This document shows, one piece after another, positions 19,296 through 29,605 of a DNA stretch of 64,000 bases. The notes under the pieces are model-generated. The model was not told where the DNA came from, made no database searches, and worked only from the letters and a program-made list of their open reading frames with translations. The stretch's first letter is position 1. Each line of letters begins with the position of its first letter. Source of the DNA: Nitrosomonas sp. Is79A3 (GTDB lineage Bacteria; Pseudomonadota; Gammaproteobacteria; Burkholderiales; Nitrosomonadaceae); assembly GCF_000219585.1 (NCBI RefSeq), contig NC_015731.1, positions 2,170,001 through 2,234,000 of the forward strand, in the 5' to 3' direction. The position numbers and the translations under genes are program-made.

Positions 19296-20792
19296 GTGGA
19301 TTTTGGAATAAAAGTAGGAACCCCGGAGAAACAACGCGGAGCTTGTGTGGTGGTAGGTATTTTTGAATCAAGAAAATTGACTGATTCAGCCAAAATTCTG
19401 GATAAAGTCACCCAAGGATATCTTAAAAACATACTTGTTCTGGGTGATATGGATGGCAAAGCCAATACCGCACTGCTATTACATAATGTTCCAGATACGC
19501 TATTTAAAAGGGTTTTATTGATCGGATTAGGCAAGGAACAGGAATTCAAGGAGAAAACATTTCTATCCGCGGTCAATACTGCTTTGAGTGCCTTGCAAAA
19601 AACAGCCGTTACCGATGCAACGCTGTTTTTATCCGATTTCCCTATCAAGGAGCGGACAAATCAATGGAAAGTCTCACAAATTATCATTGCCGCAGCCAGC
19701 AGCAATTACCGGTTTGATCAGCTTAAAAGTAAACCGGAAAACAGTCCGCATAGTTTACGCAAATTAGTCATGTGCATTGATAGCCGCACTGAGCTGGCGG
19801 TCTGCGAAGAAGCCGTGCAACAAAGCTTGGCAGTGGCACATGGCATGAATCTGGCAAAAGACTTAGGTAACCTTGCGCCAAATATTTGTACACCCACGTA
19901 TCTGGCTAAACAAGCTAAAGATCTTGCCAAAACGCACAAACTCAAAGCCTCTATACTTGAAGAAAAAGATATGGAGAAGCTGGGCATGGGCTCTCTTCTC
20001 GCTGTAGCGCGGGGCAGTGAACAACCGGCAAAATTAATTGTGCTGGAGTATCAGGGTTCAGGCAAAAAAGAAAGCCCGATTGTTCTGGTAGGAAAAGGTG
20101 TTACCTTTGATACCGGCGGTATTTCACTCAAACCTGCTGCCGAAATGGATGAGATGAAATTCGATATGAGCGGAGCTGGCAGTGTTTTGGGAACTCTGCT
20201 TGCAATTGTTGAAATGAAGCTACCGATTAATGTGGTCGGAATTATTCCAGCCACCGAAAATATGCCCAGTGGCAAAGCAACAAAGCCGGGCGATGTGGTA
20301 ACCAGTATGTCGGGTCAAACAATTGAGATTCTAAATACCGATGCGGAAGGACGCCTGATTTTGTGTGACGCTTTAACTTACGCAGAACGCTATAACCCGA
20401 AAGTAGTGATTGATATCGCAACTTTGACTGGTGCTTGTGTAATCGCACTCGGGAATTTTACAACAGGGCTGATCAGCAATGATGATAAATTGGCGCAAGA
20501 ACTACTGGCTGCCGGAGAACAAGCCGTTGACCGCGCCTGGCAGTTGCCTTTGTGGGACGAATATCAGGATTTATTGAAAAGCAATTTTGCGGATATAGCC
20601 AATATCGGTGGACGCGCTGCAGGAACCATCACAGCCGCTTGTTTTTTGTCCCGTTTTACCAAGAAATACCGCTGGGCACATTTGGATATCGCAGGTACGG
20701 CATGGAAATCCGGCAAAGAGAAAGGCTCAACCGGCCGCCCTGTACCACTACTGACGCAATTTTTAATTACACAAGCCAAGACAAGCAGTTAA
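19296..20792 (+). CDS. pepA: Leucyl aminopeptidase (PepA, M17 family)
   Basis: A 498-residue M17 metallopeptidase. It starts at GTG 19296 behind a good AAAGGAG site. The C-terminal catalytic half contains VGKGVTFDTGGISLKP with metal and active-site residues and the family signature NTDAEGRLIL, followed by the ATLTGACV stretch. It removes N-terminal residues from peptides in the cytoplasm; in E. coli it also binds DNA. It lies upstream of holC, and this pepA-holC-valS order is known from many proteobacteria. Confidence 0.95.
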   Translation: MDFGIKVGTPEKQRGACVVVGIFESRKLTDSAKILDKVTQGYLKNILVLGDMDGKANTALLLHNVPDTLFKRVLLIGLGKEQEFKEKTFLSAVNTALSALQKTAVTDATLFLSDFPIKERTNQWKVSQIIIAAASSNYRFDQLKSKPENSPHSLRKLVMCIDSRTELAVCEEAVQQSLAVAHGMNLAKDLGNLAPNICTPTYLAKQAKDLAKTHKLKASILEEKDMEKLGMGSLLAVARGSEQPAKLIVLEYQGSGKKESPIVLVGKGVTFDTGGISLKPAAEMDEMKFDMSGAGSVLGTLLAIVEMKLPINVVGIIPATENMPSGKATKPGDVVTSMSGQTIEILNTDAEGRLILCDALTYAERYNPKVVIDIATLTGACVIALGNFTTGLISNDDKLAQELLAAGEQAVDRAWQLPLWDEYQDLLKSNFADIANIGGRAAGTITAACFLSRFTKKYRWAHLDIAGTAWKSGKEKGSTGRPVPLLTQFLITQAKTSS

Positions 20793-20935
20793 CAAAACGT
20801 TCAAACTTGCTGATTAATTCCTGAATCTGCGATGGATAACACATAATTATTACCTACTTGTGCCAAACTAATCAGCAATGACGATGCAACAGCTATACGA
20901 ATGGATAGTGATGCTTTAAGCACAACGATTATTGA

Positions 20936-21358
20936 ATGACTCAAATTTTTTTCTACTCGGGATCCAACGATAAACTACAAACAGCCTGCCGGCTTTGCTC
21001 CAAGGCTGTCAAACAAAATATGAAAGTAATGGTTTATACCCCTGATGCGGCAGTACTTGCAAAATTCAATGACTTACTTTGGACGTTCTCCCCCACTAGC
21101 TTTATCCCGCATTGTGCTATTCAAGATGATCCTCAGTTGGTCAGTGTAACACCTGTTATTTTGAGTAACCAGATACCACCGGATAGCCAGTATGACGTGC
21201 TGCTTAATCTACATCAGCAACATCCGCCTTCATTCAATCAGTTCAAAAGAATCATAGAGATAGCAGGTATTTCTCATGAGGATAAACTGGCAGCCCGCGA
21301 ACGTTTCCGTCTTTATAAAGATAGCGGCTATGAGATACAGCATTTCAACCTTGATTGA
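20936..21358 (+). CDS. holC: DNA polymerase III chi subunit
   Basis: A 140-residue HolC. It starts MTQIFFYSGSNDKLQTACRL and keeps the family pattern in which the protein handles single-strand binding protein contacts for the clamp loader (AVKQNMKVMVYTPD...LAKFNDLLWTFSPTSFIPHC). Chi links the clamp loader to SSB-coated DNA through psi. Position between pepA and valS is the usual one. Confidence 0.88.
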   Translation: MTQIFFYSGSNDKLQTACRLCSKAVKQNMKVMVYTPDAAVLAKFNDLLWTFSPTSFIPHCAIQDDPQLVSVTPVILSNQIPPDSQYDVLLNLHQQHPPSFNQFKRIIEIAGISHEDKLAARERFRLYKDSGYEIQHFNLD

Positions 21359-21378
21359 TTAAATAGAGTCACTCCACG

Positions 21379-21738
21379 ATGAATGATGATAAAACCTCCA
21401 GTGATCCCGATGATTCTGAGATACTGGCAAAGTTTCGTAGCTTGCTGAATAAATACCAGAATCAAGGAAAAATAATCGCCAGCTCTACCTCGACCCTCAC
21501 TTCTGTCCCACGGGTACCAATTGAAAATACCGGGTCAAACGTGGCGGATAAAATACCGGTATTGACTGAGGCTGTAGTTCTCCATCCTGCAGTCATACAA
21601 CCGCAACCAAAACGCTTGACACCTATCCGGCAAATTCTTGATGCCGCGCTGGAAGATGCGCATATCGAAATGGATGTTTTGAATAGAAAAGTGCTAGCGA
21701 ATGCACTGGAAGCTCGCTTGGCCGATCAAATTAAATAA
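21379..21738 (+). CDS. Small uncharacterised protein between holC and valS
   Basis: A 119-residue protein that I do not recognise. The N-terminus is acidic and serine-rich, the middle is low-complexity, and the last 45 residues ([34 protein letters not shown]) are predicted helical. It starts 20 bases after holC and probably shares its transcript. Confidence 0.65.
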   Translation: MNDDKTSSDPDDSEILAKFRSLLNKYQNQGKIIASSTSTLTSVPRVPIENTGSNVADKIPVLTEAVVLHPAVIQPQPKRLTPIRQILDAALEDAHIEMDVLNRKVLANALEARLADQIK

Positions 21739-21893
21739 CAGTATCTTTCACAACTCCATCGCCTTCAATCTCATGCGGCTTACAGTTCTCCGGGCGTATT
21801 AAAAATACAGCATTGTTTGTTGTCATACGAACCGAAATGCCATCCGCTATAATGGCGGTCTTATTTGTACCATTCAATATAACTTTACATTCC

Positions 21894-24671
21894 ATGGAAC
21901 TCGAAAAAAGTTTTGACCCGAAGCGCATTGAAGATCGTTGGTATTCCACCTGGGAATCGGCTGGCTATTTCAAACCAGCCGCTGTAACAGATCAACCCGC
22001 CTACTGCATTATGTTGCCCCCCCCCAATGTCACCGGTACCTTGCATATGGGGCATGCGTTCCAGCATACCTTAATGGATGCGTTAACACGCTACCACCGT
22101 ATGTTAGGAGATAACACACTATGGCAGCCCGGCACAGATCATGCCGGTATTGCCACGCAAATTGTGGTTGAACGTCAACTCGATCAGCAAAAACTCGATC
22201 GTCGCGAATTGGGACGGGAAGCTTTTTTGGAACGAGTATGGAAATGGAAGGAAGAATCCGGTTCTACGATCACCCGGCAAATGCGGCGCATGGGCACTTC
22301 CTGTGATTGGACACGCGAACGTTTCACCATGGATGCCGCTTTATCGCGTGCAGTGACTGAAGTATTTGTCCGCCTCTATCGCGAAGGACTCATTTATCGC
22401 GGCAAGCGTCTAGTAAACTGGGATCCGGTATTGCAAACGGCAGTTTCAGATCTGGAAGTGGTATCAACAGAAGAAAACGGTTCCTTGTGGCATATTCGTT
22501 ATCCGCTGGAACAGGCGGATGGTATTCATACCGAAGAAACGGAGGCCTTAATTGTAGCCACCACTCGCCCTGAAACCATGCTAGGAGATGTGGCCGTTGC
22601 CGTCCACCCCGAGGATCTCCGTTATCAACACTTGATCGGACGTCATGTACGGCTACCGCTTTGTGAGCGCACCATTCCGATTATCGCGGATACTTATGTC
22701 GACCTGGAATTTGGCACCGGTTGCGTAAAAATCACCCCGGCCCACGACTTTAATGATTACCAAGTGGGACAACGACATCATTTGATTCCCGTCAATATCT
22801 TCACCTTGGATGGGAAAATCAATGACTTGGCACCCGCTGAATATCAAGGATTGGACCGCTTTGACGTCAGAAAGATGATTATCGCTGATCTGGAAAAACA
22901 AGGCTTCCTGGTTGAAACCAAACCCCACAAACTCATGGCGCCGCGTGGCGATCGTACCAATACCATTATTGAACCGATGCTGACCGATCAATGGTATGTT
23001 GCGATGGAAAGTTTGGCCAAACGTGGATTGGAAGCCGTCGCACAGGGCGATGTTAAATTTACGCCGGATAACTGGTCGCATGTGTACAACCAATGGTTAG
23101 AAAATATTCAGGATTGGTGTATTTCCCGGCAATTGTGGTGGGGGCACCGCATTCCCGCATGGTATGACGAGGACGGCAACATCACGGTTGCATATAATCT
23201 GGAAGAAGCGCAAAAGCTTTCCGGGAAAAATAATCTGAAACAAGATGATGATGTGCTGGATACCTGGTTCTCATCGGCGCTCTGGCCATTCTCCACATTG
23301 GGTTGGCCGGATGAAACGCCGGAACTAAAAACCTTCCTGCCGACTTCGGTACTCATCACCGGCTTTGACATCATTTTCTTTTGGGTCGCGCGCATGGTGA
23401 TGATGTCGCTGCATTTCACCGGTAAAGTGCCATTCAAGGAGGTTTACATCACTGGCTTGATTCGTGATGCTGAGGGTCAGAAAATGAGTAAGTCCAAAGG
23501 CAATGTACTGGATCCATTGGATTTGATTGACGGCATTACCCTGCCCGACTTGATTGCAAAGCGCACCACAGGATTAATGAATCCGAAACAAGCCGAATCC
23601 ATTGAGAAAAATACCCGCAAACATTTTCCCGAAGGCATTCCAGCTTTCGGTACCGACGCCTTGCGCTTTACATTCGCGAGCCTGGCATCCCATGGCCGCG
23701 ATATCAAATTTGATATGCAACGTTGCGAAGGGTACAGAAATTTCTGTAACAAGCTCTGGAACGCAACCCGCTATGTCATGATGAACTGTGAAGGAAAAGA
23801 TACCGGATTGGATGAAGCGTTACTATTAACTTACTCCGCTGCGGATCATTGGATCATCAGCCGTTTACAGCAGGCAGAACTGGCGATTGAACAAGCATTT
23901 GGCAATTACCGTTTTGATTTGGTCGCACGCGAAATTTACGAATTGCTTTGGGATGAATATTGCGATTGGTACGTTGAACTTGCCAAAGTGCAGTTAAATA
24001 GTGATCAAGACTCAGTACAGCGAGCAACGCGCCGCACCTTGGTACGTGTATTGGAAACCATGTTACGGCTGGCTCATCCGGTTATTCCATTTATCACCGA
24101 GGAGCTGTGGCAAAAAGTTGCGCCATTGGCTGGAGAATCGGGAGCGAGTATTATGTGCCAACCTTATCCAACCGCGAATCTTGCGGCTATTAATCAGCAG
24201 GCCACCGAAAATATCCTGTTACTAAAAGAGATGATAAATGCCTGCCGCACTCTGCGCAGTGAAATGAACCTATCACCAGCAGTAAAAGTACCATTGCTTG
24301 CGGCCGGAAATCAGCAAACATTGGCGGATTTCTCGCCGTACTTATTGTCTCTGGTTAAATTATCCGGCATAGAAATTTGCCAGGGTGAACTACCCGATGC
24401 CGATGCGCCGGTATCCATCGTAAGAGACTTCAAGTTGATGCTAAAAGTTGAAATAGATATCGAAGCTGAACGCGAACGTTTGACGAAAGAAATAACACGC
24501 ATTGAAGTAGAAATATCCAAAGCGCAAACCAAACTATCAAACCCAAGCTTTGTAGAACGGGCTCCTGAAAACGTTGTGGCGCAGGAGAAAGATCGTTTGA
24601 ATGCATTTAATACAAAACTTGACAACCTGAATGAACAACTGCAGAAACTGAATAGCAATAAAACTACGTAA
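21894..24671 (+). CDS. valS: Valyl-tRNA synthetase
   Basis: A 925-residue class I synthetase. The HIGH motif appears as LHMGHA in [14 protein letters not shown], and the KMSKS motif as QKMSKSKGN. The editing domain and a C-terminal coiled-coil arm ([23 protein letters not shown]) are present, so it is full length. ATG 21894 is chosen because the protein then begins [17 protein letters not shown] as in relatives; the frame stays open 27 codons upstream. Confidence 0.95.
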   Translation: MELEKSFDPKRIEDRWYSTWESAGYFKPAAVTDQPAYCIMLPPPNVTGTLHMGHAFQHTLMDALTRYHRMLGDNTLWQPGTDHAGIATQIVVERQLDQQKLDRRELGREAFLERVWKWKEESGSTITRQMRRMGTSCDWTRERFTMDAALSRAVTEVFVRLYREGLIYRGKRLVNWDPVLQTAVSDLEVVSTEENGSLWHIRYPLEQADGIHTEETEALIVATTRPETMLGDVAVAVHPEDLRYQHLIGRHVRLPLCERTIPIIADTYVDLEFGTGCVKITPAHDFNDYQVGQRHHLIPVNIFTLDGKINDLAPAEYQGLDRFDVRKMIIADLEKQGFLVETKPHKLMAPRGDRTNTIIEPMLTDQWYVAMESLAKRGLEAVAQGDVKFTPDNWSHVYNQWLENIQDWCISRQLWWGHRIPAWYDEDGNITVAYNLEEAQKLSGKNNLKQDDDVLDTWFSSALWPFSTLGWPDETPELKTFLPTSVLITGFDIIFFWVARMVMMSLHFTGKVPFKEVYITGLIRDAEGQKMSKSKGNVLDPLDLIDGITLPDLIAKRTTGLMNPKQAESIEKNTRKHFPEGIPAFGTDALRFTFASLASHGRDIKFDMQRCEGYRNFCNKLWNATRYVMMNCEGKDTGLDEALLLTYSAADHWIISRLQQAELAIEQAFGNYRFDLVAREIYELLWDEYCDWYVELAKVQLNSDQDSVQRATRRTLVRVLETMLRLAHPVIPFITEELWQKVAPLAGESGASIMCQPYPTANLAAINQQATENILLLKEMINACRTLRSEMNLSPAVKVPLLAAGNQQTLADFSPYLLSLVKLSGIEICQGELPDADAPVSIVRDFKLMLKVEIDIEAERERLTKEITRIEVEISKAQTKLSNPSFVERAPENVVAQEKDRLNAFNTKLDNLNEQLQKLNSNKTT

Positions 24672-24738
24672 CGTCTAAACCGATCCAGTTCAATTCACAA
24701 GAAAGTAATAGAAAAAGAACAATACTAAAAAACAGAAA

Positions 24739-24756
24739 CGGGAGCCCAACCTCCCG
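24739..24756 (-). terminator. Terminator of the PEP-CTERM gene
   Basis: On the minus strand a CGGGAG/CTCCCG stem with a 6-base loop is followed by a T-rich tail, 25 bp after the stop of the PEP-CTERM gene. It could also help end valS transcription. Confidence 0.65.
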
Positions 24757-24780
24757 ATCTGGATTAAATCTAGGTCTGAA

Positions 24781-25416
24781 TTAAACAGCAGTTTCTTTCC
24801 TGCGGCGTGCCATAAAACCCAATAAGACTAAACCAGCTAATAACATAGCATAGGTTTCTGGTTCTGGAACAGGGGTAATATTGTCGACACTGAAAAGTCC
24901 ATCCACTGAACCTGCCGTGTTTACGATTCTAACTGAAGCGAGATTATTCCAACCGAATGCAAATGTCTCAAAATCAACGCTTCCACCAATGCCATCGACT
25001 ATACCATCCAATGTGAAAGTTGTAGAAATTGTCGAGGAGTCCGCAAATGTACCGATAACTTGCATGGTTCCTTCGCCTCCAGGAAAACCAGCTAAATCCA
25101 TTGATCCAAGAGAAAATAGACTCGAATCAGTTCTTGCAAAAATTACATCATAATGCGGCGTCAATACCGTCGTCCCATTATTTGCCCAGAAAGCTTCGCT
25201 TCCAGCATGCAAATGATCCCAACCATTCAAAATTGAATCAGGTCCGTAATTAAACTGATACCCTCCGCTCGTAACTGAAATAGGGTTAGGGGATATTTGC
25301 GTTCCCAATGGAATGCTCAGATCCTCGAAATCGACACCTGCTGCCTGACTGACTTGACTTACACCAAAAATAAGCCCACATGCAGCTAAACCTACAAAAT
25401 TCTTAATCTTCGTCAT
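24781..25416 (-). CDS. PEP-CTERM exported protein
   Basis: A 211-residue exported protein. It has an N-terminal signal peptide (FVGLAACGLIFGVSQVSQAAG), a beta-rich middle part and a classic PEP-CTERM sorting tail: VPEPETYAML, a hydrophobic helix (LLAGLVLLGFMA) and a terminal RRRKETAV patch. PEP-CTERM proteins are processed by an exosortase and often go with exopolysaccharide production. No exosortase gene is in the window. The ligand or role of the middle domain is unknown. Confidence 0.88.
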   Translation of the reverse strand: MTKIKNFVGLAACGLIFGVSQVSQAAGVDFEDLSIPLGTQISPNPISVTSGGYQFNYGPDSILNGWDHLHAGSEAFWANNGTTVLTPHYDVIFARTDSSLFSLGSMDLAGFPGGEGTMQVIGTFADSSTISTTFTLDGIVDGIGGSVDFETFAFGWNNLASVRIVNTAGSVDGLFSVDNITPVPEPETYAMLLAGLVLLGFMARRRKETAV

Positions 25417-25769
25417 GATAATTACTCCTCAAATTATAAAAACTATATTGCCACTCATTATTAACTTACATCTCAGAATAACCAATAGTTATTCTTAAAC
25501 ACACCCTTGATAAAAAGTTGCGAAATTTTATCAAGTTAATTCAATCCATTTTATATGTAAGGTTATATTTAATAAATTATTGCGTATATAGGAAATGCTT
25601 CCTTTTTTTCTAGTACATATGTCCTGCCAGTATAGCTGAATTATCACTAACCCGCTCATGTAGAGAGTTTTGTTGTCTAACTATATCAATTAAATGTGAG
25701 AAAACTCACAGACTGGCATACAAATTTTGGATTATAAAGACTCCAATTGTGAAGAATGGAGGTAACTTT
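25417..25769. other. AT-rich intergenic region
   Basis: This gap of about 350 bp separates the divergent PEP-CTERM and small membrane protein genes and should hold both promoters. No further structure was recognised. Confidence 0.45.
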
Positions 25770-25943
25770 ATGATAATGATAATGAGATATGCAGTAATAG
25801 GAATTATTGTTGGAACGGTTATTGTGTTAATGAATGCGTACAATATATACAATAAAACCTATACGATCGAGTTTACTTATTTACATGAAACCAACCTTCC
25901 GGAAACCGAGATAGATGAAACTGTTGCCCTTCATGAAATTTAG
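25770..25943 (+). CDS. Small single-pass membrane protein
   Basis: A 57-residue protein starting at ATG 25770 behind GGAGG. It consists of one hydrophobic helix (YAVIGIIVGTVIVLMNAYNIY) followed by an acidic tail (ETEIDETVALHE). It has its own terminator 24 bp downstream. The product is not recognised. An in-frame upstream GTG at 25749 is less likely because the ribosome site lies after it. Confidence 0.55.
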   Translation: MIMIMRYAVIGIIVGTVIVLMNAYNIYNKTYTIEFTYLHETNLPETEIDETVALHEI

Positions 25944-25966
25944 CAGACAATGTCTTCAATTACACA

Positions 25967-25984
25967 AACCCGCTCCGGCGGGTT
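25967..25984 (+). terminator. Terminator after small membrane protein gene
   Basis: AACCCGC-TCCG-GCGGGTT hairpin followed by TCTTATTGCTTGTT. A near-identical hairpin occurs at 35192-35209 close to the other island boundary. Confidence 0.7.
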
Positions 25985-26169
25985 CTTATTGCTTGTTCTA
26001 TAGCTTAATCTTAAGTGCAGCGGTAACAATAGCAGAATTACCAGGGGAACTAATGAAAGCTAAATTACTCCAATTTAACGAATCAACTCTCCTTTCTTTG
26101 ATTCTAAAACCGCTTCAACCAGTGCATAAAATATCAGTGTATAGTCGGATGGTTGAATATATTCCTTTG

Positions 26170-26197
26170 CCAGCACTCTTTGGGTGCTGGTTTTTTT
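26170..26197 (+). terminator. Intrinsic terminator before attL
   Basis: CCAGCAC (26170-26176) pairs with GTGCTGG (26184-26190) and is followed by seven T residues. No convincing gene lies directly upstream. Confidence 0.75.
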
Positions 26198-26245
26198 GAT
26201 TGTTGTCGAATTGATTTTCCTACATATCGCCTACACAGGCACAGT

Positions 26246-26343
<98 letters not shown>

Positions 26344-26500
26344 ATATAATAGCATTTATTAGTGTTGATCAGAATATATAAAAACAATAAAACCATTTAG
26401 AATAATGCAGTTAATAAATATCTCTATTTATTTGTGTTGATCAATATTCCGCTATTCTGTTATTATTTCCTTACACCAGCCTTACACGGAAATAATAGTT

Positions 26501-27847
26501 ATGAAATGGGAAAACTTTACAACTGGCAGGGTTGCAGGTTTCAAATGCAAGCCGGGCGCAAAGCAAAGCATTTTCTGGGATGGCAAAACACCCGGATTAG
26601 GTTTGCGAGTCACGGCAAGCGGGGCGAAATCTTACATTTTCCAAACTGATCTACACGGCAAAACTATCCGCTTAACTATTGGTGATTCGCGCGCCTGGTC
26701 TATCAGCGATGCACAAGACGAGGCAACGCGCCTTAAAGTCATAACAGATCAAGGCATTGATCCGCGTCAACAAGCTACGGAGCAACGCGCCAAGAATGAA
26801 GCCACCACCGCCGCAAAAAAAGCACAGGAAACACGCGAAACTATGACGGTGAGTGACGCATGGCAAGCCTACCTTGCATACCAGAAAGATAAGATGCAGC
26901 ATACCCATATAGAACGCGGCAAACGATGGGGAGAACGCCATTTAAGAGACCATAAAAACCTATCGCAAGTGGGTGGAGAACCCAAAAAACGCGGCAATGG
27001 TTTAACAATACAAGGTGTACTTTACCCACTGTTACAGATGCTGATGATCGATATTAACGCCGTAGTACTGAAAGAATGGCAGAGAAAGGAAGCGCAAACA
27101 CGCCCAAATAATGCCCGGCAAGGGTTTGAAATGTTCCGTGCATTTTGGCGATGGGGTGCGACACGTTCGGAATATAACGCGGTTATCGATCTGCAAGCTG
27201 TAGAAAGCAAAGATTTACGCGATGAAATACCGAGCCGGAAAAATAAGCAGTTTGACGTATTGCAACGTGCACACCTGCCTGCATGGTTTGCAGCCGTCCA
27301 ATCATTAGGGAATCAGGTAATTTCTGCCTACTTGCAAGGATTGCTATTACTGGGCTGTAGGCGCGAGGAAATGGCTGGCTTGCGCTGGGAAGATGTAGAC
27401 TTCCGGTGGAACAATCTATGGATAAAAGACAAGATTCGTGAGGAAGGTCGAAAAATCCCGCTCTCTCCTTACTTTTCAAGCTTACTAGCTGCCCTTCCCC
27501 GCCGCAATCAATGGGTTTTTAGTAGCATATCCGCCGCCAATGGCAGAATAGCAGAGCCGCGTATTCCACATAATCGAGCTCTATCTATTGCCGGATTGCC
27601 CCCATTAACTTTGCATGGGTTACGCCGAACTTTTGCCAGTTTGGCCGAATGGGTAGAAATGCCAAAAGGCATAGTTGCTCAAATTATGGGACACGCACCA
27701 AGTGCAACGGCTGAACGTCACTATATCAATAGGCCGCTTGAATTACTGGCTGTATGGCACACGAAATACGAAGCATGGATCTTGCAAGAAGCCGGGATTC
27801 AATTCACACCGGGTAAAGCCAGTTTACGGGCAATAACCGCCACCTGA
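26501..27847 (+). CDS. Tyrosine-type integrase of the tRNA-fMet island
   Basis: A 448-residue recombinase with an N-terminal DUF4102-type arm-binding domain (PGLGLRVTASGAKSYIFQTD...RLTIGD), a SAM-like core-binding region and a C-terminal catalytic domain. The catalytic set is visible: Arg in LLGCRREEMAGLRWEDVD, His-x-x-Arg in LHGLRRTFAS, a late His in MGHAPSATAERHY and the nucleophile Tyr in the same segment. It reads away from attL. Just upstream are two GTGTTGATCA repeats (26362-26371, 26434-26443) and a CTTACACC-type double motif (26470-26487) that may be integrase or excisionase sites. Confidence 0.92.
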   Translation: MKWENFTTGRVAGFKCKPGAKQSIFWDGKTPGLGLRVTASGAKSYIFQTDLHGKTIRLTIGDSRAWSISDAQDEATRLKVITDQGIDPRQQATEQRAKNEATTAAKKAQETRETMTVSDAWQAYLAYQKDKMQHTHIERGKRWGERHLRDHKNLSQVGGEPKKRGNGLTIQGVLYPLLQMLMIDINAVVLKEWQRKEAQTRPNNARQGFEMFRAFWRWGATRSEYNAVIDLQAVESKDLRDEIPSRKNKQFDVLQRAHLPAWFAAVQSLGNQVISAYLQGLLLLGCRREEMAGLRWEDVDFRWNNLWIKDKIREEGRKIPLSPYFSSLLAALPRRNQWVFSSISAANGRIAEPRIPHNRALSIAGLPPLTLHGLRRTFASLAEWVEMPKGIVAQIMGHAPSATAERHYINRPLELLAVWHTKYEAWILQEAGIQFTPGKASLRAITAT

Positions 27848-27933
27848 CGGAATCAGGTAAAAGCGGGGCTATCAAGTGATCAAGCACCTGAAGCCCCTAA
27901 CCACCACGCAACACTAAAGAGGAGTGTCACATC

Positions 27934-28386
27934 ATGGCTAATGAAGATTCTACAGTACAAGAGAAAGTAACACCGAAGCAATTAGCAGAGCAATACCCGG
28001 ACAATGGCGATCCATTTGGGGTTTGGTATTGCATAGATTCAGACCGCTATAAATGGGCTGTTAATGACAAAAAAGGCCATGCTTTTACCGAAGCTTTAAA
28101 CTACAAAACGGCATTGATTATTTCTGAGGCTTTAAGAATAAGGCACAAAAAGATCAATAATGGTTTGCTTCTTGGTGCCAAGCAAAAGAAAGTTATTGCT
28201 GATGCTCTATTAATCGGACTTGAAAGTTATGGCGAGATTGAGCGCGTTGATAATGCATTACGTGTAGCAGAGCAGAACCCTAATATTGGCCGTCTACCTT
28301 ACTCACTTAAACCTATTTTCCCCTTAGGTTCAGATGATCCTATAGGCGTATTTGCCGCAGCGTTGCGGTATATGCAACCAACATAA
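27934..28386 (+). CDS. Island protein of unknown function
   Basis: A 150-residue soluble protein with ribosome site GAGGAG before its ATG. I do not recognise it. The sequence is mixed charged and helical (GHAFTEALNYKTALIISEALRIRHKKI), ending in a short proline- and glycine-bearing tail. It is the first gene after the integrase and may belong to the island's control or maintenance set. Confidence 0.65.
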   Translation: MANEDSTVQEKVTPKQLAEQYPDNGDPFGVWYCIDSDRYKWAVNDKKGHAFTEALNYKTALIISEALRIRHKKINNGLLLGAKQKKVIADALLIGLESYGEIERVDNALRVAEQNPNIGRLPYSLKPIFPLGSDDPIGVFAAALRYMQPT

Positions 28387-28397
28387 ATTAACGTTTT

Positions 28398-28461
28398 AGC
28401 CACTGCCTACCTCGACGGAGGGAAAGGCCAGTTTTACCTTTTCTGGCCTGACAGTGGCTTC
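28398..28461 (+). other. Nested inverted repeats between island genes
   Basis: An outer stem AGCCACTG/CAGTGGCT (28398-28405, 28452-28459) encloses an inner stem AGGCCAG/CTGGCCT (28425-28431, 28443-28449). A short TTCTTTC follows. It may end the upstream transcript or control the next gene, whose ribosome site lies about 20 bases on. Confidence 0.5.
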
Positions 28462-28489
28462 TTTCAAAAGGCGCTGAAAAGGGGCGGTT

Positions 28490-29155
28490 ATGGATTTTTG
28501 GATGCTGAAGGAACTGAATGCGCAAGTACTTTTTGACCTCAGAGAATTTGTACCTAAAGGACACTTTGTAAGAAAAAATCCATTAATCATTAATGGAGTA
28601 GATACTTCTCACGATGAAAAGTGGGGATATCTGGCGCTGGCGCTAGGGGAAAGGCTTTTATATGAATCCCAAGCTCACTTGCTGACAGTAAGCGCAAGAC
28701 AGACCGCAGCAATTGAACTGTTAATTAGTCTGGGGATGCTGGCAAGTTTTAAGATAACACACCCTGAAAGACCAAAAGCATTAAATGACATGCTTGTATC
28801 ACTCAGGAAGTATCTTAATCACCTAGGAGAACGAGAGGCTAAACCATTTGTTTTTTTACTGGAATCAGAACCGCAAGTTACAAAATCAGCAAACATACAA
28901 CAAGACGGGGATAAAAAGCCATGGTTAGTGCGGGATTCCAATGACCCGGAGCCAGCGCAACCTTGGTATACACCTGCACGTTATTTTGCACGCCAGCTTG
29001 TAGAAAGTGACCCGAAATTACTTGAGAAGCGGGATGTATTGGCTCAAAAAGTTGGTCAATTACTGACCAAAGCAGGTATTAAAAAACGCGGGGGAAAATT
29101 GCCTCATGATCCTAGTACGATAATAAAGGCATTTTCGAACGTAAGTCTAGGTTAA
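28490..29155 (+). CDS. Island protein of unknown function
   Basis: A 221-residue protein not recognised by motif. It has a helical N-terminal half (YLALALGERLLYESQAHLLTVSARQTAAIELLISLGML), a hydrophilic linker, and a basic C-terminus (LLTKAGIKKRGGKLPHDPSTI). The ribosome site AGGGGCGG sits just before ATG 28490. A clear terminator follows the stop. Confidence 0.65.
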   Translation: MDFWMLKELNAQVLFDLREFVPKGHFVRKNPLIINGVDTSHDEKWGYLALALGERLLYESQAHLLTVSARQTAAIELLISLGMLASFKITHPERPKALNDMLVSLRKYLNHLGEREAKPFVFLLESEPQVTKSANIQQDGDKKPWLVRDSNDPEPAQPWYTPARYFARQLVESDPKLLEKRDVLAQKVGQLLTKAGIKKRGGKLPHDPSTIIKAFSNVSLG

Positions 29156-29183
29156 AACTCTCAAACTTCCGGTGAGAGTTTTT
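29155..29183 (+). terminator. Terminator in island
   Basis: AAACTCTCA (29155-29163) pairs with TGAGAGTTT (29173-29181), with a run of T at 29179-29183. It begins on the stop codon of the upstream gene. Confidence 0.8.
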
Positions 29184-29313
29184 CTATAAAACACATTTTT
29201 CTCCAATATTGGCGCGGTATCCCTCAAAACTTTCACGGGCTATTGTAAGCGTTTAACGCTCGTTCACAATTGAATCATTCTAAATGTCGCCGAAAGGCAA
29301 AGGATGGTTCAAA

Positions 29314-29565
29314 ATGAAATTAACAACACATCAATCCCCTGTTCTACCCGAAGCACTCGCTTCACATCAATACCCACAAATCGAATTAGTCACACGATCC
29401 GCAGTAACGACTCAAGAAGCCGCCTACTATCTTTCGCGCCGTCCTCAGACTTTGAGAGCATGGAGCTGCTTACAGAATGGGCCGTTACGTCCGATTCATC
29501 TCAACGGCCGTTTGGCCTGGAAAGTTGCTGATATCAAAGCATTGCTTAGCGGCGATGCGGCATAA
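29314..29565 (+). CDS. AlpA/excisionase-like helix-turn-helix protein
   Basis: About 83 residues from ATG 29314, behind AAAGGA; an open frame extends 10 codons further. The core TTQEAAYYLSRRPQTLRAW...PIHLNGRLAWKVADIKALLSG has the layout of a small MerR/AlpA-type DNA-binding domain with a beta-hairpin wing. In prophages and satellites such proteins act as excisionases or as activators of the integrase. That role is likely given the integrase upstream. Confidence 0.75.
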   Translation: MKLTTHQSPVLPEALASHQYPQIELVTRSAVTTQEAAYYLSRRPQTLRAWSCLQNGPLRPIHLNGRLAWKVADIKALLSGDAA

Positions 29566-29605
29566 CCATATCCCCAAATACACCCAATTAATTTAAGGAA
29601 TAAAA

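Noticed and set aside
25915..26199. A 94-codon open frame before attL
   Set aside because: It overlaps the small membrane protein gene and two terminators, has no ribosome site and looks non-coding.
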